Assembly: GCA_016711435.1 (NCBI GenBank)
Contig: JADJSY010000007.1
Location: forward strand, 1 to 64,000
From: Lewinellaceae bacterium
GTDB lineage: Bacteria; Bacteroidota; Bacteroidia; Chitinophagales; Saprospiraceae
Direction of reading: 5' to 3'
DNA: 64,000 nt
Shown here one piece after another: positions 29,624 through 37,461 of this stretch. A program made the translations under genes and the position numbers. The first letter of the stretch is position 1, and every line of letters begins with the position of its first letter. The notes beneath the pieces were generated by a model. The model had not been told where the DNA came from. It did no database searches and saw only the letters and a program-made list of their open reading frames with translations.

Positions 29624-30886
29624 TCATACCTGGCGCAGCAGAAAACGGCGCACCAGGTTGAGTGCATAAGTACCGGTAAGTTGGATGTTTTTCAGCCGGT
29701 CGCGGCCAAAAATATACTTGACGGCGACGGTTCGGCTGCGGTCGCTGACGGCCATCCAGACGGTGCCGACCGGTTTGTCGGGCGTGCCGCCATCCGGCCC
29801 TGCAATGCCTGAAATGGCCAGCGAAACATCCACCTGCAGGGCGCCGAGTGCGCCGCGCGCCATTTCGCGGACGGTTTCTTCACTGACGGCGCCGAAGCGC
29901 AGCAAGGTGTCGGGATTGACCCCGAGCAATTTTTCTTTCATGCCATAAGAATAGGTGACCAGTGTGCCGGGGAAATAATGGGACGACCCCGGCACGGTAG
30001 TAATCAGGTGGGCCACATACCCGCCTGTGCAGCTTTCTGCGGTGCCGAATTGTTTGCCTTGTGCCAGCAGGATTTTACCCACAACCGCTTGCAGCGTATC
30101 ATTTTCTTCCCCAAAGATCAAATCAGGTATTAGGGCTTGTAATTCAGCCTTTTTTGATTCCACCTGTGCATTTAACCGGGCTGCGGCATCGGGCTTCAGT
30201 TCGCCTTCCCAGGTACCGGAGAGTCGCAGGCGCACCTGCCCGAGCGCAGGGAGGTACGCCAGTTTGATATTTGGCGGCAAAGTATCCTCAAAGGCCTCGA
30301 TACGCCGAGCGATATTGCTTTCTCCTTCGCCGGCTGTCAGCAGCGTGCGGTGCACGATCGGGCTGGCCTGAAACCGGGCCTGCAGGCGTGGCAGCACCTC
30401 ATTGCTCATCAGGTATTCCATTTCGAAGGGGACGCCGGGCAGGGAAACGAAAATTTTACCGGCCCGTTCAAACCACATGCCGGGTGCGGATCCTACCTTA
30501 TTGGGAAGTATGGTTGCTTTAACGGGCAGGGTAGCCTGGTCGCGCATGGCGGGTGGCGCCGACTTGCCGACTTTCTGGAAATAACTTTCGATGCGCTCAA
30601 ATGTTTCAGGATGAAAAGCCATTTCCGAATCGAACATTTCTGCCAAAGTCTTTTTGGTAACATCGTCTTTGGTGGGGCCGAGCCCGCCGGTCATAATAAT
30701 CACATCGGCTTTGAGGGCTGCGTATTCGATGCCATCCAGAATGTCCTGCCGGGTATCGGCGACGCTGCTTTTGCCGATCACTGCCATGCCGTGCAGGTTG
30801 AGTTGTTGGCTCATCCAGGGCGAATTGGTATCAACAATTTGGCCGATCAGTATTTCATCGCCAATAGTAAGAAGGTGGGTTTGCAT
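29624..30886 (-). CDS. cinA: CinA-family protein (competence/damage-inducible protein A)
   Basis: 420 residues from ATG 30886 (MQTHLLTIGDEILIGQIVDT); the open frame extends 13 codons further but this is the canonical start. The N-terminal molybdopterin-binding-like (MocF) domain has MTGGLGPTKDDVTKK and LPGVPFEMEYL. The C-terminal CinA/PncC domain has GTAESCTGGYVAHLITTVPGSS, VSLAISGIAGPDGG and KPVGTVWMA. From family knowledge, the enzyme hydrolyses ADP-ribose-type compounds and deamidates nicotinamide mononucleotide. Its start is only 21 bases from the divergent gene at 30908. Confidence 0.93.
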   Translation of the reverse strand: MQTHLLTIGDEILIGQIVDTNSPWMSQQLNLHGMAVIGKSSVADTRQDILDGIEYAALKADVIIMTGGLGPTKDDVTKKTLAEMFDSEMAFHPETFERIESYFQKVGKSAPPAMRDQATLPVKATILPNKVGSAPGMWFERAGKIFVSLPGVPFEMEYLMSNEVLPRLQARFQASPIVHRTLLTAGEGESNIARRIEAFEDTLPPNIKLAYLPALGQVRLRLSGTWEGELKPDAAARLNAQVESKKAELQALIPDLIFGEENDTLQAVVGKILLAQGKQFGTAESCTGGYVAHLITTVPGSSHYFPGTLVTYSYGMKEKLLGVNPDTLLRFGAVSEETVREMARGALGALQVDVSLAISGIAGPDGGTPDKPVGTVWMAVSDRSRTVAVKYIFGRDRLKNIQLTGTYALNLVRRFLLRQV

Positions 30887-30893
30887 ATTTTTG

Positions 30894-30901
30894 TATTTTT
30901 G
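30894..30901 (+). promoter_or_regulatory. -7 box for the gene at 30908
   Basis: TATTTTTG fits TAnnTTTG and ends six bases before the first ATG, implying a transcript with almost no 5' leader, or use of the second ATG at 30920. Confidence 0.5.
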
Positions 30902-30907
30902 CCTGCC

Positions 30908-31384
30908 ATGATCGCTACCATGCACTACGACGAATTTGGATTTTTAGAAGAAGAAGAGGAACAATCTGTTGCTGAAGCAGTAGAGGCAGTTCCGCTTGTG
31001 CCGCATGTGCCTATGCGGGAACAGTTCCCGGAGGCTGGTTCCGATTACCTCGGCGGCCACAGCAACGGCTGGGAATACCGCAGTGTTTTCGGCGGATCAA
31101 AGTTGGTTTACACGTATGAAATGGTCAAACAGTTTTTGCAGGAGGAAGGTTACGGTGATGTGCCGATACCTGCCACCGCAGATGAGTTGAAACTTTTCCG
31201 CCGTCCCCGTCAATCCCAGCTGCAACTTTTTGCCGAACGCGGGTATATCCACAATCCAATAAAAATTCTTTTTTCCAACGAACGCGGACAGCGCAACAAC
31301 CTCATTCTCTGTATTTACAATGAGCAGGCGCCCGATCATTTGTTGCGTTTTCACGGCGTCCTCCGTCCGGAGCTGACAAAATGA
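30908..31384 (+). CDS. uncharacterised acidic/soluble protein
   Basis: 158 residues (or 154 from ATG 30920, MHYDEFGFLEEEEEQ). No family is recognised. A glutamate-rich N-terminus (EEEEEQSVAEAVEAV) is followed by a compact folded-looking region with SNGWEYRSVFGGSKLVYTYE, QFLQEEGYGDVPIP and IKILFSNERGQRNNLILCIY. No signal peptide or membrane segment. Divergent from cinA and 34 bases before the methyltransferase-like gene, so the two may form a short operon. Confidence 0.65.
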   Translation: MIATMHYDEFGFLEEEEEQSVAEAVEAVPLVPHVPMREQFPEAGSDYLGGHSNGWEYRSVFGGSKLVYTYEMVKQFLQEEGYGDVPIPATADELKLFRRPRQSQLQLFAERGYIHNPIKILFSNERGQRNNLILCIYNEQAPDHLLRFHGVLRPELTK

Positions 31385-31418
31385 TTCTTTTCCTTTCCTT
31401 TGCCCCAAACTTTGTTCG

Positions 31419-32138
31419 ATGTCCTGGAAAAAATCCCTGCCATTCTTTGCCTGGCAATCCGTTCGCTACGCCCAAAACTGGGCGCATTTCAAACAAATCT
31501 GGTCTTTTTATGGGCAGTGGTCAGCCTCTTTCAGTCAGGGCCGAAACTCGGTCTCCGATGAATCAGCCTGGATCACATTTCCTGCCCAGGCATATCTGGA
31601 ACAACATGTACGCACCGATTTCCGGGTCTTCGAATTTGGCGGCGGCGGCTCTACCTTGTTTTTTTGCAAAAAAGCAGCGGAGGTAATCACTGTAGAAGAC
31701 AATGCGGACTGGTTTGAAATACTCAGCAACATCGTTCAAAGCAAAAACTACCAGCACTGGCAGGGTTTTTTTGTCGCGCCCGAACCCCTGCCCGACGGCC
31801 CGGCCCGTTCGCATGAAAACCCGGCGGATTTTAAAAGCGGCTCGCCGAATCTGGGAAACCTGAGTTTCGAGCGTTACGCCCGCACCATCGATCCTTTCCC
31901 GGAAGCCTTTTTCGACCTGATCCTGGTGGATGGTCGCGCCAGGCCTTCCTGTATTCAGCAGGCTTTGCCCCATTTAAAACCGGGTGGGCTGCTGGTGATC
32001 GACAATACCGAACGCCCGTATTACCTGGCGCCTTTTAAAGCGCTTTTTGAAACGCAATTCAGCACCGAACTGCATTTGTACGCGCCGGTGCCGTATACGC
32101 CTGATTTTACAAGGACGACGATTTTGAAAAAAGGTTGA
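31419..32138 (+). CDS. class I SAM-dependent methyltransferase-like protein
   Basis: 239 residues. The Rossmann-type SAM site is visible: motif I FRVFEFGGGGSTLFF, an acidic end of strand 2 (VITVEDNADWFE), motif IV DLILVDGRARPSCI, and LPHLKPGGLLVIDNTERPYY. An N-terminal region rich in aromatic residues (about 1-60) precedes the fold. The substrate is unknown; the layout resembles small-molecule or glycan methyltransferases. The stop (AAAGGTTGA) lies at the start of the next inverted repeat. Confidence 0.7.
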   Translation: MSWKKSLPFFAWQSVRYAQNWAHFKQIWSFYGQWSASFSQGRNSVSDESAWITFPAQAYLEQHVRTDFRVFEFGGGGSTLFFCKKAAEVITVEDNADWFEILSNIVQSKNYQHWQGFFVAPEPLPDGPARSHENPADFKSGSPNLGNLSFERYARTIDPFPEAFFDLILVDGRARPSCIQQALPHLKPGGLLVIDNTERPYYLAPFKALFETQFSTELHLYAPVPYTPDFTRTTILKKG

Positions 32139-32289
32139 TGAGGTTTATAAGGTTTATAAGGTTTATAAAGGTTGATAAGGTTGATATTCATCCGCCCGGA
32201 AATGAACCGATTTTACTTTTTCCGGGCGGAGGAATATCAACCTTTCAACCTTATCAACCTTATCAACCTTATAAACCTCATCAACCTTA
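32131..32289. repeat. inverted repeat between convergent genes (AAGGTTGATAAGGTT words)
   Basis: Left AAGGTTGATGAGGTTTATAAGG (32131-32186) and right CTTATAAACCTCATCAACCTT (32236-32289), with inner pair CATCCGCCCGGAAA/TTTCCGGGCGGA. It supplies the stop of the methyltransferase-like gene. Confidence 0.88.
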
Positions 32290-32295
32290 GAACCA

Positions 32296-33480
32296 TCAAT
32301 TATCAATAAAAACCGGCTGCCCGGGCGCCTCGCTCTTCACTTTCCCCAGCGCCATCTCCAGGTCTTCTATCAAATCTTCAACATCTTCCACACCCACGCT
32401 CAGGCGAATAAGCGAATCGGTGAGGCCCACTTTGAGGCGTTCCTCCCGCGGAATGCTGGCGTGGGTCATGCTGGCAGGGTGACCGATCAGCGATTCCACG
32501 CCGCCAAGCGACTCGGCCAGGGTGAACAAATGTGTGCTGCTTAAAACTTTCGTCGCATTTTCGAGCGAATTGTCTTTCAGGTCGAAAGAGACCATTGCGC
32601 CAAACATGCGCATTTGTTTTTTTGCAATTTCGTGGTTCGGGTGATGCGCAAATCCGGGCCAGAAAACTTTTGCCACCTTTGGGTGAGCGGCTAAGTATTG
32701 GGCAATGGCTGCGGCGTTTTCACAGGCTCTTTGTACGCGCAGGTGCAGGGTTTTTATACCGCGCAGCACCAGGAAACAATCCTGCGGACCGGGAATAGCG
32801 CCGGTAGCGTTTTGTAAAAAATGCAGGCGTTCGCCCAGTTCGATATTGTTCACGATCAGGCATCCATGTACGACATCGGAGTGCCCACCGAGGTATTTGG
32901 TCGCCGAATGCAGCACAATATCGGCCCCCAGATCGAGCGGGTTTTGCAGGTAAGGCGATGCAAAAGTATTATCGACGCAGGTCAGGATGCCCCGGCTGCG
33001 CGCAATGGCGCATACCGCTGCAATATCCACGATATTCAGCATCGGGTTGGTGGGTGTTTCAATCCAGATCAGTTTGGTGTCCGGGCCGATTGCCTGCTCC
33101 ACATTGGAAGCGGTGTACATATCTACAAAGCGGCTTTTCAGTCCCCACTGGCCGTACACCCGTATCATCTGTCGGTATGATCCGCCGTATAAATCATTGA
33201 CAGCCAGTACTTCATCTCCGGATTTGAATAATTTCATCACGGCATCCTGTGCTGCGAGGCCGGAACTGAAGCATATAGCATCCACGCCGTTTTCGAGCGC
33301 GGCAAGGTTTTTTTCCAGTACCGAACGGGTCGGGTTCTGGGTGCGGGCATATTCGAAGCCCTTGTGTACGCCGGGAGCCGTTTGTGCGTATGTGGAGGTT
33401 TGGTAAATAGGCGTCATCACCGCTCCGGCGCCCGGATCCGGCTCAATTCCTGCATGGATGACTTTGGTGGCAAATTTCAT
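32296..33480 (-). CDS. cystathionine gamma-synthase/gamma-lyase family PLP enzyme
   Basis: 394 residues, Cys/Met metabolism PLP family. Motifs: TPIYQTSTYAQ, YARTQNPTRSVLE, CFSSGLAAQDA, LIWIETPTNP and the PLP lysine in SATKYLGGHSDVVHG (K195). The C-terminal GGVESLIGHPASMTHASIP with SVGVEDVEDLIEDLE is typical of the trans-sulfuration group. Synthase, gamma-lyase and related activities cannot be separated by eye. A -7 box at 33560-33567 on the minus strand implies a leader of about 76 bases with one hairpin (CTGCGT...ACGCAG, 33511-33534); no known riboswitch was recognised. Confidence 0.9.
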   Translation of the reverse strand: MKFATKVIHAGIEPDPGAGAVMTPIYQTSTYAQTAPGVHKGFEYARTQNPTRSVLEKNLAALENGVDAICFSSGLAAQDAVMKLFKSGDEVLAVNDLYGGSYRQMIRVYGQWGLKSRFVDMYTASNVEQAIGPDTKLIWIETPTNPMLNIVDIAAVCAIARSRGILTCVDNTFASPYLQNPLDLGADIVLHSATKYLGGHSDVVHGCLIVNNIELGERLHFLQNATGAIPGPQDCFLVLRGIKTLHLRVQRACENAAAIAQYLAAHPKVAKVFWPGFAHHPNHEIAKKQMRMFGAMVSFDLKDNSLENATKVLSSTHLFTLAESLGGVESLIGHPASMTHASIPREERLKVGLTDSLIRLSVGVEDVEDLIEDLEMALGKVKSEAPGQPVFIDN

Positions 33481-33559
33481 AATGAGTATGTCTAAACTTT
33501 TTTGTCCTTGCTGCGTACATATTAACGGACGCAGTATGGTGTCTTACGCTAAAGGGTTG

Positions 33560-33567
33560 CAAAGATA
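33560..33567 (-). promoter_or_regulatory. -7 box for the cystathionine synthase-type gene
   Basis: Minus strand TATCTTTG (CAAAGATA on plus) fits TAnnTTTG; a possible -33 GTTG lies about 19 bases further upstream. Confidence 0.5.
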
Positions 33568-33820
33568 GTGCGCCTGTAACAAAGCGCAACGGTCAGCCGG
33601 TACTCAAAAAAGAACAAACCAAATGCCATTTCAACAGTGCTTACCTGCCGCCGATGCATCGTTTGATAAGGATAAATGCCAAATAGAGCAGAATTTACCT
33701 GTGAATGATTTTTTAATGTTTCTTTGTGCCGGGAATCCCATTTCGTGGAAAGTTTGGTGAAGCCTGCCTCTTGTTCCATTATAGTGCCCTAAAACCTTAT
33801 GTGTCCATTGCCCAAACCAA

Positions 33821-33828
33821 TAACTTTG
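33821..33828 (+). promoter_or_regulatory. -7 box for the WecA-like gene
   Basis: TAACTTTG fits TAnnTTTG and ends ten bases before the ATG at 33839. The rest of 33568-33820 shows no gene. Confidence 0.5.
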
Positions 33829-33838
33829 AGGATCATCC

Positions 33839-34909
33839 ATGTACACCATAATTCTCGGCTTCATTACTTCCTTTACACTGACGTATTTGATCATCCCGAT
33901 CATTATCCGGGTGGCGAAGGAGCGCCGACTCTATGATTCCCCCAATGAGCGAAGTGCCCATGTTGAACCGACGCCTTCGTTGGGCGGCATCGCTATTTTC
34001 GCGGGAACGGTTTGCGCGATCGTACTCTGGACGCCCATGGAGGCTTTTGGAGTGCTGCAATATATTCTGGCTGCATTTATCCTTATTTTTCTGGTAGGTA
34101 TTCTGGATGATCTGGTACCTATGTCGCCCACTAAAAAACTGGGTGGGCAGCTGCTGGTTTCTATCATTCTGGCCTATAAAGGCAATGTTCGGATCACCAG
34201 TCTTTTCGGCGTGCTGGGTATCCATGAATTGCCGGAGATGACCAGTTTTGTCCTGTCTATTGTGGCTATTGTGGGTATTATCAATGCTTTTAACCTGATC
34301 GATGGCATCAACGGGCTGGCCGGAAGCATTGCGCTTTGGGCCTGTTGCCTGTGGGGTACCTGGTTTGCTGTTATGGATGTTCCTGCTATGGCTGTGCTGG
34401 CCTTTTCCCTGGCAGGCGCTATTGTGGCTTTTCTGAAATATAATTTGACCCCTGCCAAAATATTTATGGGCGATACCGGGTCGCTTTTTCTCGGAATGGT
34501 GTGTGCCGTGCTGGCTATTAAATTTATTGAACTGAACTCGCAGCCGATACCTTATGTCTCCATGCGATTCCACGCTGCGCCGGTGATTGCGGTCGGCGTA
34601 CTGATTTTCCCTTTGTTCGATACTGTGCGCGTGTTTGCCAGAAGAATTTTTAATGGAAAGTCGCCTTTTTCACCCGATAGAAACCATATACACCACTTAC
34701 TGCTCAACATCGGGTGTTCGCATTCAATGGCTACGATGATCCTGGTGGGCGCCAGTATGGGATTCACTGCTATAGCATTGTTATTGCAGGACATCGGCGC
34801 CGTCCCCTTGTTGCTGGTTCTGTTAGGCCTGGCCTGGCTACTGACTGAAACCCTGAGTCGCTGGGAACGCAGGAGAAACCGACCGAAGCAAACCAATGAA
34901 CAATATTAA
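33839..34909 (+). CDS. WecA/MraY-family undecaprenyl-phosphate sugar-1-phosphate transferase
   Basis: 356 residues with about ten membrane helices. Loads a sugar-1-phosphate from a UDP-sugar onto undecaprenyl phosphate, the first step of surface polysaccharide synthesis. Motifs: PTPSLGGIAIF, the Mg-binding DD in GILDDLVPMSPTKKL, NAFNLIDGINGLAG, FMGDTGSLFLG, and DRNHIHHLLL, the HIHH box typical of WecA rather than MraY. GlcNAc-1-P is the likely substrate by family. Its last 14 bases overlap the ABC permease start, indicating translational coupling. Confidence 0.9.
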   Translation: MYTIILGFITSFTLTYLIIPIIIRVAKERRLYDSPNERSAHVEPTPSLGGIAIFAGTVCAIVLWTPMEAFGVLQYILAAFILIFLVGILDDLVPMSPTKKLGGQLLVSIILAYKGNVRITSLFGVLGIHELPEMTSFVLSIVAIVGIINAFNLIDGINGLAGSIALWACCLWGTWFAVMDVPAMAVLAFSLAGAIVAFLKYNLTPAKIFMGDTGSLFLGMVCAVLAIKFIELNSQPIPYVSMRFHAAPVIAVGVLIFPLFDTVRVFARRIFNGKSPFSPDRNHIHHLLLNIGCSHSMATMILVGASMGFTAIALLLQDIGAVPLLLVLLGLAWLLTETLSRWERRRNRPKQTNEQY

Positions 34910-36098
34910 AGCAAATCGCAATGGATGGCAGCGATTTCGCCGGAATAAACCCGCCTTTGCAGGCCTGTGCTTTATTGTGCTGGCCATCAGTATTGCAATA
35001 TTCGGCTATATGCTGGCGCCCGACGATGCTCCGGACGCCAATACGCAGATTGCGGAGCTGGCATTACAGGAGCCCGGTTTTCGGGCAGATCTGCTGCCTG
35101 TTTATCTGGCGCGCGAACCGGAAAATACCGGCTGGTTTTCAAATATACTGTTCGGCAAAGAGCCTGCCGTTCGCCTGATTCCAATCCAGCCCGGCAGCCT
35201 TCAATTACGCATAGATTCGGTTTATTATCAACGTTTTGGCGCAACAGGGAAATTGGAAGCCGTGCACCTGGCCGCTCTTTTTTCATCGCTCCGGGACAGT
35301 ATTCAAAAAACAGGCGACGCATATACCTTCTTTGATGCTTCGGGGCAGCCCAAACGACTGGAACGCGCCGCTTTGACACAACAATTTCAACAAAAAAACC
35401 TGACTCAACAGCGTACTTTCTGGCTGGGCGCCGATAAATATGGCCGCTGCATCCTGAGCCGGCTTTTGCTGGGGTTTCGCATTTCACTCCTGGTAGGCGG
35501 TATTGCCGTAGTTATTTCGCTCACCATCGGGCTGGTCGTCGGCGCTTTGGGCGGCTATTTCGGTGGCCGGGTCGACGATGCCGTCATGTTGCTGGTGAAT
35601 ACCGTCTGGTCGGTTCCAACTTTACTACTTGTTTTTGCTATTGTCCTCGCCCTTGGCCGCGGGATCGGCATTATTTTTTTAGCCGTCGGACTTACGATGT
35701 GGGTGGATGTGGCGCGGGTGGTGCGCGGCCAGGTGCTGGCCCTGCGCGACCTGCCTTTTGTGGAAGCCGCGCAAAGTATGGGCTTCGGATCAGGCAGGAT
35801 TATTTTCCGCCATATTTTGCCCAACCTGTTGGGGCCGGTGCTGGTGGTAGCGGCAGGCAATTTTGCCACGGCTGTGCTGGTCGAATCCGGCTTGAGTTAT
35901 CTCGGATTCGGGGTTCAGCCGCCTGCTCCTTCCTGGGGCACGATGCTCAATGAGAACTATGGCTACGCACTCGGCGGAAAACCCCTGCTGGCGATTGCGC
36001 CCGCGCTGGCCATTGCCTGTACGGTACTCGCATTCAACCTGGTGGGGAATGGACTGCGCGACGCGATGGATGTTAGAGAAGTGAGAAGTGAGAGGTGA
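34896..36098 (+). CDS. ABC transporter permease (DppC/OppC family)
   Basis: 400 residues. An N-terminal helix (AGLCFIVLAISIAIFGYML) is followed by a roughly 150-residue insertion before the permease core, longer than in standard DppC. The core has GRCILSRLLLGFRISLLVGG, the EAA loop (EAAQSMGFGSGRIIFRHILPN), and five further helices ending LAIACTVLAFNLVGNGLRDAMD. Imports peptides or similar solutes with a DppB partner, ATPases and a binding protein, none of which is adjacent. The end DVREVRSER is encoded by repeat words. Confidence 0.85.
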   Translation: MNNIKANRNGWQRFRRNKPAFAGLCFIVLAISIAIFGYMLAPDDAPDANTQIAELALQEPGFRADLLPVYLAREPENTGWFSNILFGKEPAVRLIPIQPGSLQLRIDSVYYQRFGATGKLEAVHLAALFSSLRDSIQKTGDAYTFFDASGQPKRLERAALTQQFQQKNLTQQRTFWLGADKYGRCILSRLLLGFRISLLVGGIAVVISLTIGLVVGALGGYFGGRVDDAVMLLVNTVWSVPTLLLVFAIVLALGRGIGIIFLAVGLTMWVDVARVVRGQVLALRDLPFVEAAQSMGFGSGRIIFRHILPNLLGPVLVVAAGNFATAVLVESGLSYLGFGVQPPAPSWGTMLNENYGYALGGKPLLAIAPALAIACTVLAFNLVGNGLRDAMDVREVRSER

Positions 36099-36200
36099 GA
36101 AGTGAGAGAGCGAAGAGTGTGCCACTCCGTATCAGAATCGCTTACTCGGAGCGGCACACTCTACGCTCTCTCACTTCTCACCTCTCACTTCTCACTTCTA
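36073..36200. repeat. inverted repeat between the ABC permease and the his promoter
   Basis: Left GAGAAGTGAGAAGTGAGAGG..., GAGCGAAGAGTGTGCC; right GGCACACTCTACGCTC..., CACTTCTCACCTCTCACTTC. It provides the end of the permease gene and finishes about eight bases before the his -33 box. Confidence 0.85.
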
Positions 36201-36207
36201 TGAATAG

Positions 36208-36240
36208 TTTGGATATTTCAAGAACAACCCTTTACCTTTG
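36208..36240 (+). promoter_or_regulatory. his operon promoter
   Basis: -33 TTTG (36208-36211), 21-base spacer, -7 TACCTTTG (36233-36240). Identical boxes and spacing occur at rpsL (41137-41169). The leader-peptide ATG is only seven bases after the -7 box, so the transcript should begin a few bases before or at the AUG. Confidence 0.75.
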
Positions 36241-36247
36241 CCCCCGC

Positions 36248-36307
36248 ATGAAAAATACATTTACATACCACCACCACCACCATCACATGCCGTTTGGCAG
36301 GCGATGA
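36248..36307 (+). CDS. hisL: his operon leader peptide (six consecutive His)
   Basis: 19 residues: MKNTFTY, then six histidine codons in a row (five CAC/CAT-type before and after positions 8-13), then MPFGRR and TGA. This is the arrangement of a histidine attenuation leader: the ribosome stalls at the His codons when charged tRNA-His is scarce. It is followed by a pre-emptor-like hairpin (AGGTATTG...CAATATGCCT, 36312-36343) and a strong terminator, and then hisG. The peptide is not expected to function after translation. Confidence 0.88.
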   Translation: MKNTFTYHHHHHHMPFGRR

Positions 36308-36345
36308 GGTGCAGGTATTGTAATGCTAATTGCAATATGCCTGAA

Positions 36346-36388
36346 ACCCGGCTTGTCGAGTGTGATCCGACAAGCCGGGTTTTTTTTG
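36346..36388 (+). terminator. his operon attenuator (intrinsic terminator)
   Basis: Perfect 13-bp stem ACCCGGCTTGTCG/CGACAAGCCGGGT (36346-36358, 36368-36380), 9-nt loop, then a run of T residues to 36387. It sits 38 bases after the leader-peptide stop and 60 bases before hisG. Confidence 0.9.
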
Positions 36389-36447
36389 TTATTTACCACA
36401 TAGTCCACAACAGGAAAGATACTTTTTTATAAAACATCAACGATTCC

Positions 36448-37407
36448 ATGCTTCGAATAGCAATTCAAAAATCCGGAAGATTGTCCGAAGATTCGCTGCA
36501 ACTCCTGCGCGATGCCGGCATCAATCTCAGCAGCAGCCCCAGCCGTATGTTGCGCACACAAGCCAATAACTTCCCGTTGGAACTGATTTTTGTTCGCGAC
36601 GACGATATTCCCGAATACGTGGAAGGCGGCGTGGTGGATGTGGGGATTGTGGGGGAAAACGTGCTGCTCGAAACCCTGAAAGACGTCAATACCATCGAAC
36701 GCCTGGGGTTCGGGAAATGCCGTTTGTGTCTGGCAATGCCCAAAAACGCAACATACAACGGGCCTAAAAGCCTGGAGAACCTGCGTATTGCGACCAGTTA
36801 TGTGCGTATTCTGGAAAATTTTCTGGCGGAGCAAAACATCCGGGCTGAAATCCACGAAATCAGCGGATCCGTTGAAATCACGCCCTCCCTGGGCCTTGCC
36901 GATGCTATTTTCGATATTGTCAGCACGGGTAGTACGCTGTTGGCCAATGGCTTGCGGGAAGTGGAAACCGTCATCGAATCGGAAGCGCTTTTAATCGCGC
37001 ACCCTGAGTTGCCGCCTGCGAAACAGGAAATTCTCGACCGGCTGCTGTTTCGCATCCATGCCAACCGCAACGCTAAAAACCACCGCTATATCCTGATGAA
37101 CGTGCCCAATGATCGACTTGAAGAAATAGCGGGTATCATTCCAGGTATGAAAAGTCCGACGGTGCTGCCCCTTACCCAGCCCGGCTGGAGCAGTTTGCAC
37201 AGCGTCATTCCCGAATCGGTGTTCTGGGATGTGCTCGAGCAACTCAAGGCCGCCGGCGCGGAAGGAATTCTGGTGGTGCCGATTGAACGGATGATTTTGT
37301 GGGGGGGGGTGGGGCCCCGGGCGGCGGCCCCCACGAGCCGCCCGCCCCCCCCCCCCCCCCCCCCCCCCACAAAAAGAAAGACGGAAAAAAAAGTGTTAAA
37401 TTCTTAA
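36448..37407 (+). CDS. hisG: ATP phosphoribosyltransferase, long form; 3' end corrupted
   Basis: First enzyme of histidine synthesis: joins ATP and PRPP to give phosphoribosyl-ATP. MLRIAIQKSGRLSEDSLQLL at the start, the catalytic region DIPEYVEGGVVDVGIVGENV, and the PRPP loop DAIFDIVSTGSTLLANGL. The C-terminal regulatory HisG_C domain (RYILMNVPNDRLEEIAGIIP to AEGILVVPIERMIL) makes it the long, His-inhibited form. Family members normally stop after this last motif (near 37299). Here the frame runs on through an artefact-like G/C tract as a poly-proline tail to 37407, so the true end is most likely about 37300. Confidence 0.92.
   Translation: MLRIAIQKSGRLSEDSLQLLRDAGINLSSSPSRMLRTQANNFPLELIFVRDDDIPEYVEGGVVDVGIVGENVLLETLKDVNTIERLGFGKCRLCLAMPKNATYNGPKSLENLRIATSYVRILENFLAEQNIRAEIHEISGSVEITPSLGLADAIFDIVSTGSTLLANGLREVETVIESEALLIAHPELPPAKQEILDRLLFRIHANRNAKNHRYILMNVPNDRLEEIAGIIPGMKSPTVLPLTQPGWSSLHSVIPESVFWDVLEQLKAAGAEGILVVPIERMILWGGVGPRAAAPTSRPPPPPPPPPTKRKTEKKVLNS
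37300..37369. other. G/C homopolymer tract at the hisG 3' end, probable artefact
   Basis: TGGGGGGGGGTGGGGCCCC..., then a C run of more than 20. Flanks are ordinary. A TGA stop misread within the G run would explain the missing hisG end. Confidence 0.6.
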
Positions 37408-37461
37408 TGCTTGAGTATCAACACGGATAACCAATAACTAATAACGGATAACTACTTAGAC

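Noticed and set aside
33481..33567. Possible SAM riboswitch before the cystathionine synthase-type gene
   Set aside because: Only one simple hairpin is visible, and the conserved core of known SAM riboswitches is not recognisable.
33839..34909. MraY as the identity of the sugar-phosphate transferase
   Set aside because: The HIHH motif and lack of neighbouring murein genes favour the WecA-like branch.
36248..36307. Poly-histidine ORF as a metal-binding peptide
   Set aside because: Its place before a terminator and hisG fits a His attenuation leader far better.
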